Shown piece after piece: positions 22,497 through 23,329 of a stretch of 23,329 nucleotides of DNA (position 1 is the first letter of the stretch; every line of letters begins with the position of its first letter). The DNA comes from DATLYB01 sp964502525. GTDB lineage: Bacteria; Bacteroidota; Bacteroidia; Chitinophagales; CAIOSU01. The translations under genes and the position numbers were made by a program. Location of the stretch: positions 1 to 23,329 of the forward strand of contig CAZCXH010000069.1 in assembly GCA_964502525.1 (NCBI GenBank), given 5' to 3'. The notes below the pieces were generated by a model. The model worked only from the letters and a program-made list of their open reading frames with translations. It ran no database searches and had not been told where the DNA came from.

Positions 22497-23329
22497 AAAA
22501 GTAAGAATAGGAAACACAAAAGAACTAAGCGAGGAAGAGCGCATCAGAATCATCGAACGTTCATCGCGCACAGTCGGACGGGCGGTATTTTTCTCCATCC
22601 TCGTAACGCTCATTTCATTCGCACCCATTCTTTTCCTCGAAGGGCAGGAAAAGAAATTATTCTCTCCGCTGGTGTGGACGAAAACATTCACCATGATTGG
22701 CTCTGCCATTGTTGCTTTATTCATTGTGCCCATGCTGCTGAGAACATTGATGAAAGGAAAACTCATTCCCGAAAGCAGAAATCCTGTTTCAAATTTCTTC
22801 ATCAGAATATACAGCCCCGTATTGCGCCTGTGCCAGCGCTGGAAAAAAACAGTGATTGCCATTTCGATTTTGATTGTCTTGGGCAGCATTCCGTTTATCA
22901 TCCGGTTAGGCTCCGAGTTCATGCCGCCACTGGATGAAGGTTCGCTGTTGTTCATGCCCGTTACGTTGCCCGATGTTTCAAACAATGAAGCCAAGCGCAT
23001 CCTGCAGGTGCAGGATAAAATAATCAGCAGCTTTCCCGAAGTGGAAAATGTGTTGGGCAAAGCAGGGCGCGCTTACACCGCCACCGACAACGCGCCCATG
23101 AGCATGATTGAAAGTATCATCCTGCTGAAACCGAAATCACAATGGCGCGAAGGCATGACAGCCGAGAAACTCATTGCGGAACTGAATGAGAAAGTGCAAA
23201 TCCCCGGTGTTACAAACGGATGGACGCAACCCATCATCAACCGCATCAACATGCTTTCAACCGGAGTTCGGACAGACATCGGAATAAAAATTTATGGTCA
23301 GGAGCTGGATACCATTTATGACATTGCCC
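22492..23329 (+). CDS. cusA: CusA-type RND efflux pump, C-terminal part (runs off the window)
   Basis: The frame starts at ATG 22492 (MEKVRIGNTKELSEEERIRI) and stays open to the window end, about 279 codons. It continues CusA directly: the helical loop before TM5 (EERIRIIERSSRTVGRAVFF), TM5 (31-49), EGQEKKLFSPLVWTKTF, TM6 (64-84), then the next TM (115-135), GSEFMPPLDEGSLL and the second porter half (NVLGKAGRAYTATDNAP). It is in the same frame as the upstream part. No strong Shine-Dalgarno is seen, which is usual in this phylum; the leader CATCATTTAAA is AT-rich and could allow initiation. It might be a second subunit of a split pump or the remnant of a broken gene. Confidence 0.85.
   Translation, partial: MEKVRIGNTKELSEEERIRIIERSSRTVGRAVFFSILVTLISFAPILFLEGQEKKLFSPLVWTKTFTMIGSAIVALFIVPMLLRTLMKGKLIPESRNPVSNFFIRIYSPVLRLCQRWKKTVIAISILIVLGSIPFIIRLGSEFMPPLDEGSLLFMPVTLPDVSNNEAKRILQVQDKIISSFPEVENVLGKAGRAYTATDNAPMSMIESIILLKPKSQWREGMTAEKLIAELNEKVQIPGVTNGWTQPIINRINMLSTGVRTDIGIKIYGQELDTIYDIA

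Overview
The window looks like the chromosome of a Bacteroidota bacterium (probably Chitinophagales- or Cytophagales-like). Two secreted proteins end in type IX secretion (T9SS) sorting domains, promoters resemble the Bacteroidota TAnnTTTG type, Shine-Dalgarno sequences are weak, and several protein families (HYC_CC_PP, T9SS cupredoxin, DUF4136 lipoprotein) are typical of that phylum. No rRNA, tRNA or CRISPR array was seen. No stretch longer than about 260 bases lacks a gene.

Layout. 1-440: 3' end of a YVTN beta-propeller gene. 640-2073: a Crp/Fnr-type sensor protein without a DNA-binding domain, then an SPFH/prohibitin-like protein. 2332-5930: small orphan gene, glycogen-synthase-like glycosyltransferase, GH57 glycosidase, YceI-like protein. 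6048-11127: a tightly packed run of eleven genes (orphan, SRPBCC, DUF4136 lipoprotein, His-rich lipoprotein, DUF2933-like, DUF5676, site-2 protease with CBS domains, DUF1622, DUF302, GDCCVxC zinc-ribbon-like, secreted carboxypeptidase-regulatory-like protein). 11224-15626: phosphoenolpyruvate synthase, ATP-dependent 6-phosphofructokinase, D-lactate dehydrogenase. 15736-16920: T9SS-sorted cupredoxin. 16954-18104: an intact IS4-type insertion sequence. 18281 to the end: copper-themed genes (HYC_CC_PP protein, galactose-oxidase-like copper radical oxidase, CusA-type RND pump).

Main discovery. Five transcription units (starting at 640, 1180, 2332, 6048 and 11224) carry the same upstream architecture: a palindrome TTGC-N6-GCA, a second palindrome TGA-N6-TCA whose centre lies exactly 22 bp downstream, and a TAnnTTT-like -7 element starting 29.5-30.5 bp after the second centre. 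No -33 TTTG is visible. Both palindromes have the half-site geometry of Crp/Fnr operators, so this looks like a coherent activator-dependent regulon. It ties glycogen handling, gluconeogenic/fermentative enzymes and a metal/redox block together, as expected of a low-oxygen or stasis response. The only Crp/Fnr protein in the window sits in this regulon but lacks the helix-turn-helix, so the DNA-binding partner must be encoded elsewhere.

Second discovery. cusA is split by an in-frame insertion of about 110 bp with a palindromic core. The break falls in the cytoplasmic loop between TM4 and TM5, and the downstream half reopens in the same frame with its own ATG. The gene is therefore either broken or a two-piece pump. 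The copper block does not carry the shared promoter and seems to be a separate functional unit.
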